Source: Hymenopellis radicata (lineage: Eukaryota > Basidiomycota > Agaricomycetes > Agaricales > Physalacriaceae). From it: a stretch of DNA of 64,000 bases. This document shows positions 9,755 to 22,492 of this stretch, in pieces. Where the stretch lies: the NCBI GenBank assembly GCA_015501595.1, contig JADNRX010000246.1, positions 1-64,000 of the forward strand, read 5' to 3'. The notes beneath the pieces were generated by a model, which was not told where the DNA came from, made no database searches, and saw only the letters and a program-made list of their open reading frames with translations. A program made the translations under genes and the position numbers. Every line of letters starts with the position of its first letter. The first letter of the stretch is position 1.

Positions 9755-12700
9755 CTAAGTCAACCGCGCTTTCTTCCTTGAACTCCCCTCCGGTAAATCA
9801 GCAGCCGAGGTCGCCGACGGTAAGTCATGCATGACTTCTACACACTTTTGGAAATCTGTCACCGCCGCGGACCATAACTTCAGTTGTACATCACGATGCT
9901 TCGAACTTCCCAGTAGTGCGCCCCACCAGAATAGCCCCAAGAGAACCGTTACGAGCCCAAGTTCTCCGCCACATCTGAGAGGGACCAATTGCTCAGGCTT
10001 ATACTCAGCGACAGGAAGAGGTGATTTAACCATACGGCGTCGCAAGGGATGTTGAATTCCATTCCACCAATCACGCCATGTTGATCCGTAAGTGTCGATG
10101 TTTTTGATTTCGGGTTCCACATCGAAGTTCCTGTCAACAAGCCACAAAACAAGCTCCTGCGGTCGAAGGCTGCTGATAGGTAAACGCTGCTATCATAAAG
10201 TTAGTAACTATCAATATGAAGTATCTGTAGTAAAGCTTACCGGTGGAACTTCCGTCTGGTTCATATCTGCCTCGAGACGTTCGTAAGTGCGAACCAGAAG
10301 GTCCCAGTCGTCACCCATCGCCCTTCCCCGCATGCCCAGCGATAGGGCACTACACCATGGAGGAATATTCTCCTTGTTCCCGCGACTGATAAGGGGAACT
10401 AGCTCTCGCATAGGGGCGCCTCGCTTTCGTTGAGATCGTCGACCCAAGGCATCTTGACTTTCCTCAACCGAGGGCTGAGTCGCACCGAGAGCACGGGCAG
10501 CAGCGGTAGGCCGAGGAGTTGGGCGGGGTGGCTGAGGCGGCGGAGGAGCAGGAGGGGAAGTTGAAGGTAGCGACAGAGCGACTGCCGTTTTGAGTGGAGT
10601 AGTTGCCTTTTTCGCGACTGCCTTTTTGGGTGGAGCGCCTGCCTTTTTGGTAGCAGGTGGAGCGCCCGCCTTTTTGGTAGCAGGCTTTCGAACCCTCTTT
10701 GCGCGCGCTGGAGGAAGCTCCGGCTCCGGCGTCTTTTCGCCCATAAGACTTCCGCCAAGAACAGTATCATCCTGTGTGAGCATTGTAGGTGGAAGAGGGG
10801 GTTCATTTGCTGGCTTCAGAATACGAGTTAGAGGATTCCACGCCAGCGTGGTAAGGGGAGTGAACTTCGCTGGGATAGTGGTAGATGCTGCTGGCGTCGA
10901 TGAAGGAGGCGAAGACGACGGCAATGAAAATAACCCAGGAATAGGAGAAGGCGTTGGTAATGCGAATAACGTAGTCGGTGGAGCTGGCGCTGATGGAGCA
11001 GTAAGTTCTTGCGAAAATACGTTCAACGATGACGCCGCTGGCGCTGCAGGGAGAGGCGTCACTATGTCAGAGGCTGACTGTAGAATGGGTGGTACGTTAT
11101 TAGAAGAGAATGTTGTTGGAAGTTCGCTCATAAACGTATCCCACTGTTGCCAAGTATCTGGCGAAACAGCGGAAGTCCAATCAAAGTTGGTAGCGGTAAT
11201 TGCAGTGGTCGTCGATGTTTCTATAGGAAGCGTCGGAGGAGGGAGGGTCATAGAGGGCCCATTTTGGGAAGTCATGTCTACCGAGGGATTAAAAGGGAGA
11301 GTCATAGACGACCCGCTATTCGATGGCGAGGTGGTTGAGAGTGGAAGCTCTGGCGACGTAGATGGAAGAGTCATGTATGACCCAACATCTGAAGTCATAT
11401 ATGACGGCGACGTGGTCGAGAGTGAAAGCGTTGGCGACACGGATTGAGGAAGAGTCATGGATGACCCAACATCCAAAGTCATACATGACCCGCTATTCGA
11501 CGGGGACATGGTCGAGAGTGGAAGCGCTGGCGATGTGGATGGTGGAAGAGTTGCAGAGGATGGTACAGGCGGTACTGTTAAAAGGTAGGGATCGGGAGTC
11601 CACGCGCTATCTTCTTCAATAGAGACGCTGCTTTGACCTGCGCTCTCAGGAGCATCCGGGCCAAGAATATCTAGGCCATCCTCTGTTTCGACAAGTCCCG
11701 TAAGCACAGGAGCAGAAATTGCACCCTCGTCAATGAGTTTGACAGTGGGTGCAGTCACCACTGGTGCGTTGTTGCGACGACGATCCTCGGCGACGTGATT
11801 TTCGCGCATTGCGCGCGCTACGCAGGAAAGTTACTGATCGAGTCGCGTTAGGCTAAGAAATAAGACTTACTAAAGCAGCCCTTCCCATATTCCGTGAATT
11901 GGTCAAGGAAATAGGACTTGAACCCAGCGAAGGCCTGCTCAAAGGTATGTCCGACGCTGTTGACCTGCGCGTACGAGGGCCCAAACTGCCATCTAGAAAG
12001 ATTGTATGAGCATAATAATATGGACAAGCAGTTCAACTTACGACTGAGACGTGATACCACCCCTTTCATTAGGACCGACGCTGGTGATCAAAAAGATCTG
12101 ACCGGTGCGCTCCGCAAGCTTGGAGGCAAAGAGATTGATATGACCTGGCATAAGAGCAAGTGCACTACAACAGCTGTCAGCGTCTCCTCAAACAAGCATA
12201 ATAAGACAAGCGCACTTGGCGTAGTGTTCTGGCGTTCGTTTCTCATCGGTATCACCATTCTCGAGAGCCTTCAACTGCTCCTTCTCTTTCTTCTCTTCCT
12301 CTACAACAGCGGCACAGGCATCTCGGATATCGGACGAGGCTTTGGCCCAAGCCATCTCGCTTGCACGCCGGAAGAGGGTAAAAGCTGCAGTGTCGGGTTC
12401 TGCCGCCTTGAGCGTTTCGAGTTGACAGTCGATTAGATCCCGATGTTGGATTTGGAAGATTTCCAGAGGATGATGAATTCGGCTGCGAGAGTTGAACTCA
12501 AAAACATCCTTCTTTGCAGGTGCCCGAGGTCGTTTGATGGTATTGTTGTTCTCAAACCAATTCCGAATGCGCTGAGCAGGAGGAGTAAGCTCTTTGTGAG
12601 GAATAGCGGGCGTAAATACATTACCTTTTTGATTAGGCCAGTGGCTGTTTTTGGTTTGCGAGTGTTTTGTTCAGAGACAGCGGCGTGTGGTTGAGTGACA

Positions 12701-13076
12701 GTCTCGTCGACAGCGATGCCAAGCTGTTCGCACAGAGCAGATACCGGCCACTGCGTAAGAAAGGCTGTTTCGATTTCTGGCCATAAGAGGAAGAGCTTGT
12801 GCCTGGCCTGAAACTCGAGGTACTGAGGACGGAACTTGTCTAAAAGCTCGTACTGCTCCGGCGTTGTCCAACGATTATGATGTTCGGCTGGAGACTTCGG
12901 TAGCTTGTCCTTTTTCTTCTTCTTGCCCTTTGATTATTGTCAGTTACTTACGCATACGGTCTGATGCGAAAGCGAACCTTGGAACTTTTCGAGGTGGGCA
13001 TCCCCGATGTAGGGGGTAACCCATTTGGAACAGCCGGCGCCATTGGCGTGGGAGGTCCATCAGATAAACTTTCCAT
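9755..13076 (-). CDS. KDZ-linked protein with homeodomain-like WF-x-N motif
   Basis: A multi-exon gene from ATG 13076 to a stop at 9755. The N-terminal part has a lysine-rich block, a conserved HHNRWTTPEQ segment and, right after an intron, IRNWFENN, which looks like the recognition-helix end of a homeodomain. A charged helical region follows (EEEKKEKEQLKALE). A large exon (about 11809-10245) is Ser/Thr/Pro-rich low-complexity sequence with repeats of a SMTLP...LSTTSPS unit and basic PATKKAGAPP repeats near codons at 10700-10590. The C-terminal exon (from 10196) has a hydrophobic stretch and ends KKARLT. Large companion proteins of this kind often sit beside KDZ transposases; DNA binding is a guess. 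No function is known. Confidence 0.7.
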
Positions 13077-13353
13077 CAGTCTGTGATTGTTCGATCAGTG
13101 AGGGTAGGTTACTAGATAGTTCTCAGCGCTCACCTTGCAAAAACAATATACGGATTCTGTATAATGAGCGGTGGGATCGTGTATGATTTTTTGCAATGAG
13201 AAAGCCTGACCTGATTTCGGAAGGTGCCGATTTTGCACCGGTAACTTCCGGTCATGAATCTGTACAGCCAGCCACGTAGTTCACGCTCCGCTTCAATTAG
13301 AATCATTAAAAGTCAACTTCGCCTGCGTTTTTACTTTACCTTCCTTACCCAAT

Positions 13354-14642
13354 ATGCCCTTTGCACTATACTCTGACTCTAACACGTACAGTCTAGCTGA
13401 TGTGATGTCTGCGCTTAGTGCGCAAGGCATCGAAATACAAGGAAGGGAAATCTCCCTGAGTGGTATGTCGTTTGCTTCCGAGATCTTGTCCCCACTGATC
13501 AATCCCCTTTCAGATGGTTCGGATCTTTTTTTTTCTAGCCCTGGCACATGCTAACCTGCTATATAGACTCTAGCTCTGACGAGTCTTCGGTTTCTTCGGA
13601 CTCATTGACGTCCGCAGGTCGGTCCCGCCAGTTATTGATTCGTCTCTCGCTCACTTCCCCATCAGTTTCGCGTCACCCTAAAGCATACAATGCCGCAGAC
13701 TTTGTGGCCTTCACTCAGTCTAGTACGTTTTCTCTTTGCTCAACAGCTATTTTACTCATTATGTTGCAGAGACCATTCGCGTCTTTCCTACTCAGGGAGA
13801 GGTGGTCGGCCCCACCGCATTAAGTGAGTTGTTTTTTTCTCTTTGTCTTGGTATTCTTACTTATTATCCTACAAAATAGTTTGTGCTAAGTGTACCGAAG
13901 CTATCGTAGGGCCTGGATACTCTCTTCCTATCACGCTCGTTGTCGAGGATGATGCGCCGGTCGTCACGACTGCTGGAACCTCTGTTCCCACCATTGCTCC
14001 AGTCCCGGCTCCAGTCGCAGTTCCCGCTGTCGCATCCGTCCCGACTCCAGTCGCAGTTCCCGCCGTCGCATCCGTCCCGGCCCCAGTCGCAGTTCCCGCC
14101 ATCACATCCGTCCCGACTTCAGTCGCAGTTCCCGCCGTTGCATCCGTTCCGGCTCCAGTCGCAGTTCCCACTGTCGCATCCGTCCCGGCTCCAGTCGCAG
14201 TTCCCGCCGTCGCATCCGTCCCGGCCCCAGTCGCTGTCCTCACCGTCGCTCCACTCCCTGCTGTAGCTTCAGTTCCGGCTCCAGTCCAAATTCCCACTGT
14301 TCCACCCGTTCCAGCTCTCCCAGCCGCTACCTTTGGTTTCGGCTTAGGTCCGGTTACCAGTAACTTCATTGCGCCTGCCGGGCCCATTCCAGCGGCGGCT
14401 CAGGCCATGATGGATCCGGTTACCATTCAGGCGCTGAAATGCTATTGACTGGGATCACCAATCTGCTGGCGAGGGACCTTGGTACGCCATTTCAAAAGGA
14501 ACCTCCCTTGGACTTTGTAACAACTGGTATGGCCTGCATTCATGATTTATGATCTGTATTGATTCGCTTTCAGGGGACTAGTGTCTCCCAAAGTCATCGG
14601 TGTCAGCAAGGCGGCCTTCGCGAAGCGGTCGACTTGGCTTGA
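13354..14642 (+). CDS. KDZ-linked protein with Pro/Val/Ala tandem repeats
   Basis: Spliced exons from ATG 13354 join in frame: 13354-13462, then a Ser-rich exon from 13568 to about 13721, a short exon from about 13770 to 13821, and a long exon from about 13881. After an ICAKCTEAIVGPG segment the long exon holds about nine copies of a 12-residue VASVPAPVAVPA-type repeat (about 13990-14300). The frame closes at 14448. A better continuation (EMLLTGITNLLARD..., spliced across about 14526-14573 and stopping at 14642) needs one extra base near 14436. The gene is either shifted there by a one-base deletion or misread in the assembly. No known domain; function unknown. Confidence 0.55.
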
Positions 14643-14850
14643 GGCCCGCACGGTCCTCCTCGACCTCCGCAATCTTGGGCAATGCCAGCTCTTGTAATAT
14701 CGGCGTCGATGTTTATTGATGTTCGCTATATATAGTTGTATATATCTTGTAGTTGCAGATGATATGTAGGTACATATGATACGTATACCTCCCTCTCATC
14801 AGAAATGTTATTGTTTTTCGCGCTAACTGTTGGAGAGTCAATAATTGAGT

Positions 14851-15663
14851 CTATTTTTGGTACTGTAGTTGATGACATTTGTGCATTCGACGAAGTGTAT
14901 CATTAGATACTAAAGCCTCGCAGGATATATCCTGCAGCCAGTCCTCAACACGACGCATTCCTTCCATGATCTCGGTGATGATGTCGTATTCCCGACCCGA
15001 TCCCACTCGCTGCCACAGATCGTTCCGAATGTTGTAACACTTCTGCCGAAGGTCGGTAATGAAGTCTGTGGTAGTGTCGATAATATGAAGTTGGCTGGTG
15101 TCGACATCTTCTGAGACTTCCTGTAGGTAATCCGCAAGTCGTCCTTCCACAAAGAGTTTCGAGTCGCTCCCTACATAGGTCACGAACTGCCGGTTATATT
15201 GGCGGGCTTGAACGACGCTGACCCGAGCCAGGTTTCTCCGCCCTGCCTCGTCAAGAATATTATTGTGTGGCATGGCATGGCTAACATAGCTGGGTTAGCC
15301 TATGGTAGGGCTAGGGAGATGTCTTGAGACGCACCCTGTGTCCTTGATTGTTTCGATCGCCGCCAGCGGATTGTAGACTCCTGGCGCGTCCTTAAAGATG
15401 ACTTGCTCGATTCTAGATATCAAGATAAGCGTAAGAAAGAACCTAAAGGGATAAGACTCACGTGGGGTGCTGCTGCCTGTATTTGTTCCGGCGCACTGTA
15501 TTTTGTTCGGAAGCATGTCTAAAACATTTCAGTCATTTAGATGAAATACTACGTGAAAGACCTACCTTTCCCAGCTCTGACGATTGGAAAGGCGATGAGC
15601 AGCCCGTCGCTCTTCATCTGAGAGATATTTCCGTGGGCGACCACCTTTGCGAGCCTTGACCAT
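14851..15663 (-). CDS. KDZ-linked AT-hook protein, 223 aa
   Basis: Four exons join cleanly in frame: 15663-15566, 15518-15462, 15412-15335 and 15289-14851 (672 bases). The N terminus carries an AT-hook-like GGRPRKY, followed by an Arg-rich helix (SDEERRAAHRLSNRQSWER) that looks like the basic half of a bZIP. The remainder is helical and acidic. This composition suggests a nuclear DNA-binding protein. It is encoded inside the transposon, opposite to the transposase and back-to-back with the gene starting at 16199, so both may share a regulatory region at 15664-16198. The function is inferred only from composition. Confidence 0.7.
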
Positions 15664-16198
15664 CGAAGTTCCAGTATGAGATGTTAAGCACCTTTCGAGT
15701 AGCCTTAAGATTTCGTCGGATGAAAACTAAAACTCACCTGTCCCCAGATCTTGTGAGCTCCGGTCACCACGGGATATCATCCAGTAACATTGTACTTCAT
15801 ATCCCAATATTCAAGATGTCTATCCGGGCATTCTGGAGGTGTCTTTAAATTCCGAGTTCATTCCGAGCTCTGCTCTGGTGGCAGTGCCAATGATTCGGGT
15901 ATCACCGAAGGGGCTGGATCTCACCCCAAAATGGGCAGCTCGGTAAGTGCCGAGCGGAGTTGAGGCGAACTGACAGCACCTGTATAGTTGGTGACTCGTA
16001 CCAGTATATATTCTTTCTCTGCTCTTATCGTCGCTCTTTCTCTACTCTCCACACACTACTCACTGTTCGTCGTTCACCATTCTCTCTGAATTGGTTTAGC
16101 TGACCCTACAACACTAGCCGCCATCGGATGTCCAAAAGGAGTTTCGAGCCGTAAGTGCGCCAAAGGTTATTTGATTGGTGATGCTTAACACCTTCTAG
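15664..16198. promoter_or_regulatory. divergent upstream region inside KDZ element
   Basis: About 0.5 kb separates two divergent cargo genes. A CT-rich tract (about 16010-16080) precedes the rightward gene, and a probable 5'-UTR intron (about 16151-16198, GTAAGT to CTAG) ends at its ATG. No defined operator was found. Confidence 0.45.
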
Positions 16199-17425
16199 AT
16201 GACAAAACAAGAGCACCTGGACTGGGCTATTCCTCGTCTTCCAAGATACAACAACGCCAAGTCCGGAGGCTATATGATGCTCTCGGATTTCCTATGGTCC
16301 GAATGGAAAGTTTTCTATGGCCTGTTCTCAGAGGATCTCGTAGCACCAGATTTGTCCACTCTTAACGGCTACGTTCTCTGGCGTGCCTATGGGGCACAGG
16401 TATGTGAATCTTTACGTTTTCGATTTTCCATCTAACTACTTTCATCAGCTTGTCAATGGCGTGATGAAGCACGCGGTGTCCTATCAGTACTTCCGTCCAA
16501 CGGTTTCAACTAAATCGAAACGGGCCCGTGCTGGTCCTGGCATCATTTCCAAGGGCTGCCTTCTCGGTCCTCCTCCCATAAAACGACCTACTCCAACAGT
16601 TCGCGCTGTGGCTCGCGCGCCCACACCACCAGCTCCAACGGTTGTCGCCGTGCCTGGTGCGCCCACACTATCCTCCGTTGCTATCGCGAAACCGGTCCTT
16701 CGTCCCGCGCGCTTTGAACCGTTTGATGATCCTGTGGACCCGTCCAATTTGAGTCTCCGCCCAGCAAATCTGGACGAGTTCATAGAGCACTGCACCGCTG
16801 ATGCCGCTGCGCGCAAAGCTTCGGCGGTACGTTTTCTGCAGTCGTCGTCATATTTTGTTCTAACCATATCTCACAGGCCAAGTTATCCGGGGCGCTGGAC
16901 ACCATTCCGACCGCGCCGTCAAAGGGTTCGCGTCTCTCAAAAATCGATCGTTCGCTTGATCTTGATTCCCCCTTCGATCTTGAAATGAACCGTGACTACC
17001 TACCCCCTCCGTTCCCCAGCCCTATTATGGACTCGCCTCGTGCCATCTTCACGCCTTCCCCACAGAGCTCGCCGGGGGTCACCAGGGCCCTCACCGAGTC
17101 CAGTATTCTTCTCCAAGATACAGCCAGTTTCATCAAGGATACTCTCACCTCGATCCCATCTGCGGCTTCATCCTCGATCTCATCTATCTCATCTTCGACT
17201 TCATCCTCGGGGATAGCAAAAAGTGCCTCCCATTCTATGGTGACACGCCACAAGGGGAAGGATCGGACTGCCATCCTCGCTGCGGCATCCAGCAGCCGAC
17301 TCGCTCGCGAAGAAGTGAAGCGCAGACAGGCGGCTGATCAGGTAAGATTGCCTGTCTTCTTCGTCTCGATTCAAGTCTGACATGATTTACAGAACATCAA
17401 TTCCGAGTGTGCGCGAATTTCGTAA
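16199..17425 (+). CDS. KDZ-linked protein of unknown function, 358 aa
   Basis: Four exons join in frame: 16199-16399, 16449-16826, 16877-17341 and 17393-17425 (1077 bases). The N-terminal 90 residues are compact and aromatic-rich (LSDFLWSEWKVFYGLFSED, then LVNGVMKHAVSYQYF). Pro/Ala-rich linkers, a Ser-rich tract (about 17150-17215) and a basic C-terminal helix (REEVKRRQAADQ) follow. I recognise no catalytic motif. It runs in the same direction as the transposase and is the third gene upstream of it. Confidence 0.65.
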
Positions 17426-17794
17426 ATGACTTCTGATAGTCATTCGCTCCTTGTACGCTCTTCCGCCTTCGGCATACTAGTCTTCTTGCATTCGCAATCA
17501 GCAGTCTATCTTTTTTGACGTCTTGTATCTCTTGGCATTTACTAACTACATACCCCACTCTAATTCAGACTATTGTAGCGACACTCCGTTCTTGTACTTC
17601 TTGTCCCTCTCTTGTATCCTTACCCTTATGTATGTCGTGGCGAGGTTTGTATGATATGGCGCGCGCGTACTCATTATTATCGGCATAGCGTAGACTCGTA
17701 GTAAGATCGTGTAGTTTTTTTTTTATGAATGCAGATATACTTTCATTCTCTCGTGTGAGCGTCAATGTTTCGACTTGGAACTCTAGCTCGAATT

Positions 17795-17848
17795 CCTTGG
17801 GCAGGTTTCAGCAAACGGGGTCACGTGTTTGCTGAAACCTGCCCAAGG
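17795..17848. repeat. perfect 22-bp inverted repeat
   Basis: The arms 17795-17816 (CCTTGGGCAGGTTTCAGCAA plus AC) and 17827-17848 are exact complements separated by ten bases. It lies between two rightward cargo genes, 40 bases before the ATG at 17889. It could be a transcript hairpin or a protein-binding site. Confidence 0.85.
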
Positions 17849-17888
17849 GAACCCTAACCCTATTGCGGAAAGCAGCTTCTTTCCAACC

Positions 17889-18501
17889 ATGACCACTCCT
17901 CAGGCATCTGTCTCCTTAAGTGGTACGGCCACCATTGCTGAGTCTCAAGTATGTGTCATCCTCATCTACAATTCGAAGCTTACGAGCACTTAGAATCCGA
18001 ACCTCGGCGACACTGTTCCTGCGAACGGAGGTTGCACCTGTGCCGAGTCGTTAGCAGGTCTGGTACGCGCGTCAACTGTTCTCCTTGATTACTACTAACC
18101 CTCAGCAGATGTCCTCGGTTCATGATGACAACATCCCATCCAGAGACGCGGTTTCGCCAGGCCAAAACTGTACTCGGTGCCGCCATTGCAAGAATGTTTC
18201 TAGACACGCTCCTCTCAACCAGCATGCGCTCGATACCAATAATATCCAGGGAGAGCCATATATGACCTACCTCCGGGAGTACGTACGCTGCAGAGGTTCC
18301 TACATGTACTTGGATGGAAATTTTGGTCTGTCGCGAGTACGGTGCGTCTCCATATTTTTGGACTGTAACCCCGCTAACGAACATTCCAGCTTCACACCTT
18401 CCGGCGACGATATTCCTGCTGATGAACCCTCCAGCATCCCGCTTCCCAGCTTTGATGTCGCCTATCTTTGGAATCCCAGCTACAACTACCGCGTTGAGTA
18501 G
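17889..18501 (+). CDS. small KDZ-linked protein with Cys cluster
   Basis: From ATG 17889, exons end at 17948, run from 17998 to 18063, from 18109 to about 18341, and from about 18390 to the stop at 18501; all joins keep frame. The middle has a C-T-R-C-R-H-C cluster that could bind zinc, and the C terminus is acidic and Pro-rich. It ends only 240 bases before the transposase ATG, in the same direction. The function is unknown; a role in transposition would be a guess from position. Confidence 0.55.
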
Positions 18502-18744
18502 ACAAATATGCTCTGTTTGTACTATGAAAATACTATGATTTATCTACTGCTTTCTCGCCTGATCTGGTTGTAAAGCCAAACAAAACGGAGAGTCATGTAC
18601 AACCTGGACGTCGGTTTATGCATTATCTCTCGATGGGTCATGTATAACCTGCGTGCTGAATCATGCATGATCCTTTATGCAAACAGTACGCTCTTCATTG
18701 TCCCATTGTTGTCCTTCAAGTCTTATTGTTTTCAGAGCCTTTAA

Positions 18745-21700
18745 ATGTCTCGCTTCGCTCTATTACCCGCATACACCATCCAATCCCTACCACCTTCCAA
18801 CCCTCCTCTTGCTATGCGGAAGCTCTCACAGCGCGCGACCTCTCAGTATCAGAAGAAGCGGTCTATTCAAGATGCTCTCGAGGAACCCATAGATGTACAT
18901 CATCACCAGTCTTGGCGACAGGATGCGTCACGACCAAGAGTGACCCACAGCATGACTACAGCAACGACCTCTACTAGCGACACTGCTTCAGCTATCGACG
19001 CGACTTCCGCTGTCGACACACCCTCTTTCGACCTAGGTCCAGGCCACGATATCTTTTCCCCACCCTCGGTCCTTCCTCACAGTCATCTATCTGTCCAGGA
19101 TGATGACGACGACGATCTTTATATGGATCCAGAGATGCAACAGGCCACGGAGGAGATCAGCTCTACCGCATCTGTTCGTGATGTTCATCTTTGATATCTA
19201 CTTATGTACTCATACATTCTATTGTAGGACGATCCAATGGCAATGTGGCGTGATCGGGCAGACACCTATCTAGCCGAACTACTTCTTCTGGAAGCCCCAC
19301 GGCAGGTTGGACGATGTCAGGGACTTTCTTGTAACGCCATCGGGACATTCCAGTGTCTGACATGCGCCGATGATACGCTTTACTGTCAAGCATGTGTCGT
19401 GTTCCGCCACAAGCATTTGTATCTTCACCGAATGCAGGTAAGTCCTTCCTGTTCTGTATCGACACGTCTAACACATTTCTAGTATTGGACAGGACGGTTC
19501 TTTTGGAAAACAACGCTTGCAGACCTTGGCCTTCGGGTACAAGTCGGACATCCTCCTGGTGAGGCATGTTGCAACCCCTTCCGCGGCGATCCGAACTTCA
19601 CAATCATCGACGTTGACGGCATCTACCGAGTCAATATTGATTATTGTAACTGCCATATGGTGCAGCCACGCGATGTACAGCTACTTCGCTCTCGCCTATA
19701 TCCGGCAACGTCTGTATCGCCAGAGACGTGCGCGACGTTCCGGTGTCTCGAGACCTTTCAAATTATGAGCTTTATGTCTAAGGTACGTCAAGTGCGATTG
19801 CCTGAGATTTAGCTCTGATTTTTACCTAGGTGTCCGCTTACGAATTTTATTGGTCACTTTCGCGATTGACAGAGAATCTAGGGACTCACGCGCCACCTGT
19901 GAGTTCCTTAGTCAGGCATCTAATCGAAATCTAACTGTTTCTAGAACCGTTATCAGCCCTTTTTACGCATGATCCGACAGTGGCGCCACCTCAAGCTCAC
20001 GAAGCGTATGGGTCGCGGTAATGAACCTAGTGGCCGCGCTGGAACTAAACTCAATGATCTGGTGATCAAGTGTCCAGCCTGTCCTCAGCCGGGGATCAAT
20101 ATGCCTGATATCGCTACAATCCTGCCGTAAGTCATATATGATTCTACTCTTTCGCAAGTTGTACATGATCTAACCTATCTATTCTAGGGAAAAGCGCTGG
20201 CTCTATCGCCTATTTCTAGCCATTGACGCCAACTTCCGCCTCAAGCGCCTCAATGTCTCCAGTCGGGAGCGTGATCCAGCTCTCAATAACGGAAATGCCT
20301 ACTTCGTGGAGGATACTCTGTTTGCGGCTTTTATCAAGACATATGAGAAGAGGGTTGCCGACGAGACGAGTTCTTGTAACAAGCATGACGCACTGGAACT
20401 GGCCAACATTCGAGGTGGGAAGGGGACAGATTCTAGTGGAGTCGGGGCAGTTGTTTGCAGTCGCCATGACATGAAGCGCGGGACGGCGGTTATTAACTTG
20501 AAAAAGGGTGAAAAGTAAGTTCTCTGTCGTATTTATTTGTCCGTGAGCTGACAACTGTCAGATACATCTACATGGATTACGCTGTTTGTCTCGCATTGCG
20601 GTCAAATGCACCACCTGACATTGTTCTCTCGTACGACATCGCTTGTCAGTGGCGTAAGAAATTCGGTCTTCGTATCGCTATGTATCCCGAATGGCTTCGA
20701 CCACCGCAACCTGCTGCTTCCATTACGTATCTCATTCCGAAGTTTCACCTACCTGCTCATATCGCTCCTTGCCGATATCTATATTCCTTCAACTATACCC
20801 CTGGAGTTGGCCGAACAGATGGTGAGGCTCCCGAACGTGGCTGGGCAGCCAGTAACGGAGCGGCGGCCAGCACAAAGGAAATGGGACCTGGCTCTCGTCT
20901 TGACACCCTGGACGACCATTTTGGTGACCAGAACTGGCGAAAGTTTGCTTGGATGCGTGAGTCATCACATCGGTCATATATGACTTCTTACTGATCATGC
21001 ATGACTTGTAGCCCACAAGATTCTCAAGAAGATTAAAGAAGCTGTTAAGCAGCGCGAAGAGCACGTTGTTGGCTTCGTCGGGTTTGAGATGTCAATCGAA
21101 AACCAGGCATCTATTCCTGAGTGGCGCAGGGCTGTACTCAAATGGGAGCAGGATCCTCATGGTGTTGGCGCCAAGGCGAACCCGTTCATACCTGTTGTTC
21201 GACGTATGTCTTTCTCTTTCAATTTTGATGAAGTGACTTACCTATGTTCTAGAATTGTCTGATGCCGCTGTCCGGCTACAACTTGCCCAGGAAGAGGCGA
21301 CACGTACAAGTGACATCCATGTCCGACATGATGTTGGACCATGTGACTTCCTAGTCCAGGGATTACATTTAGAGGACATGCAGTAAGTGTGAAATCATGT
21401 ATGACTTACCGCGTGAGCTTACGATTCAAGCAGAGTACGACTGAAGAAGGAAGTTACGAACCTCGGTAATCATCCCACGGACCGGCAAAAGGCGAACATC
21501 CAGCAAAAGTGCAATTGCCTGCGCCGACGTATTGAGGCCTGGTTCACGATTCAGGGTGTTTACATGCCTGCTTCGACTGTTCAGCGTATAGCTCTCGCCA
21601 CTTCGTCGACGCCCGTGCAGGCATATGATGTCCCTCTCTTGCTTCCTTCAGCTATAGCCTGCATTCGGACAGATCTTGATCGAGTACTTGCTCACACGGA

Positions 21701-22492
21701 ACGGCGTCTCCGCTTTGGACGAGCACAGGACACACTTGGGATGATCCGCGAAAACATCCTAGTCCGTGGAGGCATGTATCGCGTGAAGGAAAGAGAGGTT
21801 CGTGGACAGGCAATGGTGACGCGTGCTGCAACAGTGCTAAACCGCATCGATGCTCATATCGAGGACGGCTTCCAGGCATATCAACGCCACTGGAATGCGC
21901 TGGAGAAGCTGTCGGTTCCTCTAGAATGTCTCGATCATCGGATGTCGCTTCGTGCCCTGAATAAGACCGATATGGTCAACATCGATGATTCTGATGGATC
22001 AGAAGGACGAAGGACATTATCGTGGATATGGATGGCCAATGTTCATTTGGCTGGCTCTGCAGGTCTCCAGGATGGTGAGCTTTCCCTCCATATGATTTCC
22101 CTGTCTAATGTACTTCTACAGCACTGCGAATCGAATGGTGCAAATCCCGAGCACGCGCTCGCCGCTGGCAGGAGGATGCCGAGCTGCAGCGCGTCGAAAT
22201 GGTCCGGTACCTGGAAACGCTGTCATCTGAGATTGCGATGTGGGAGACTCGTGCTGCCGGGGAGGGTGCCGAATGTACCCGGAATATTCCTGGATTTGTA
22301 GAAGGAGCAAGGGCATATGCTCTGCGCCAAGCTGCGCGCAGACGAGCCATGCATGCCAATGCCCAAATCCTTTTTTCCCGCGCACCAGGGGATCATGCTG
22401 CGGTTATCGATGCGACTGGGGATCCAGCACTGGATTATCTTGATGTTACTCAGCATGTAGATACGCTCTCCATGTATTCACCTACATCGTAG
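18745..22492 (+). CDS. KDZ transposase with CxC2-type zinc region
   Basis: A large gene in at least nine exons with short introns (for example about 20130-20188, 20517-20561, 20957-21011 and 21203-21252). An acidic N terminus (DDDDDDLY near 19110) is followed by a cysteine-rich CxC2-like segment (19316-19437: C-x4-C-x7-C-x2-C-x5-YC-x2-C, then H residues). The catalytic region shows the family landmarks in order: ...AIDANFRLKR (about 20220), the YDIACQW motif (20632-20652), PKFHLPAHI (about 20740) and EAPERGWAA (about 20823-20850). These give the acidic residues expected of an RNase-H-fold transposase. A long helical C-terminal part ends at TAG 22492. Exon joins look intact, so the gene may be functional. 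It should cut and move the element defined by the ends at 9171 and 23999. Confidence 0.85.

Noticed and set aside
10590..11447. A 285-codon Gly/Val-rich plus-strand frame
   Set aside because: Antisense to the low-complexity exon of the KDZ-linked gene; the composition is the mirror of its Ser/Thr/Pro repeats.
13869..14387. A Gly/Thr/Ala repeat frame on the minus strand
   Set aside because: Antisense shadow of the VASVPAPVAVPA repeats, which join to upstream exons in frame on the plus strand.
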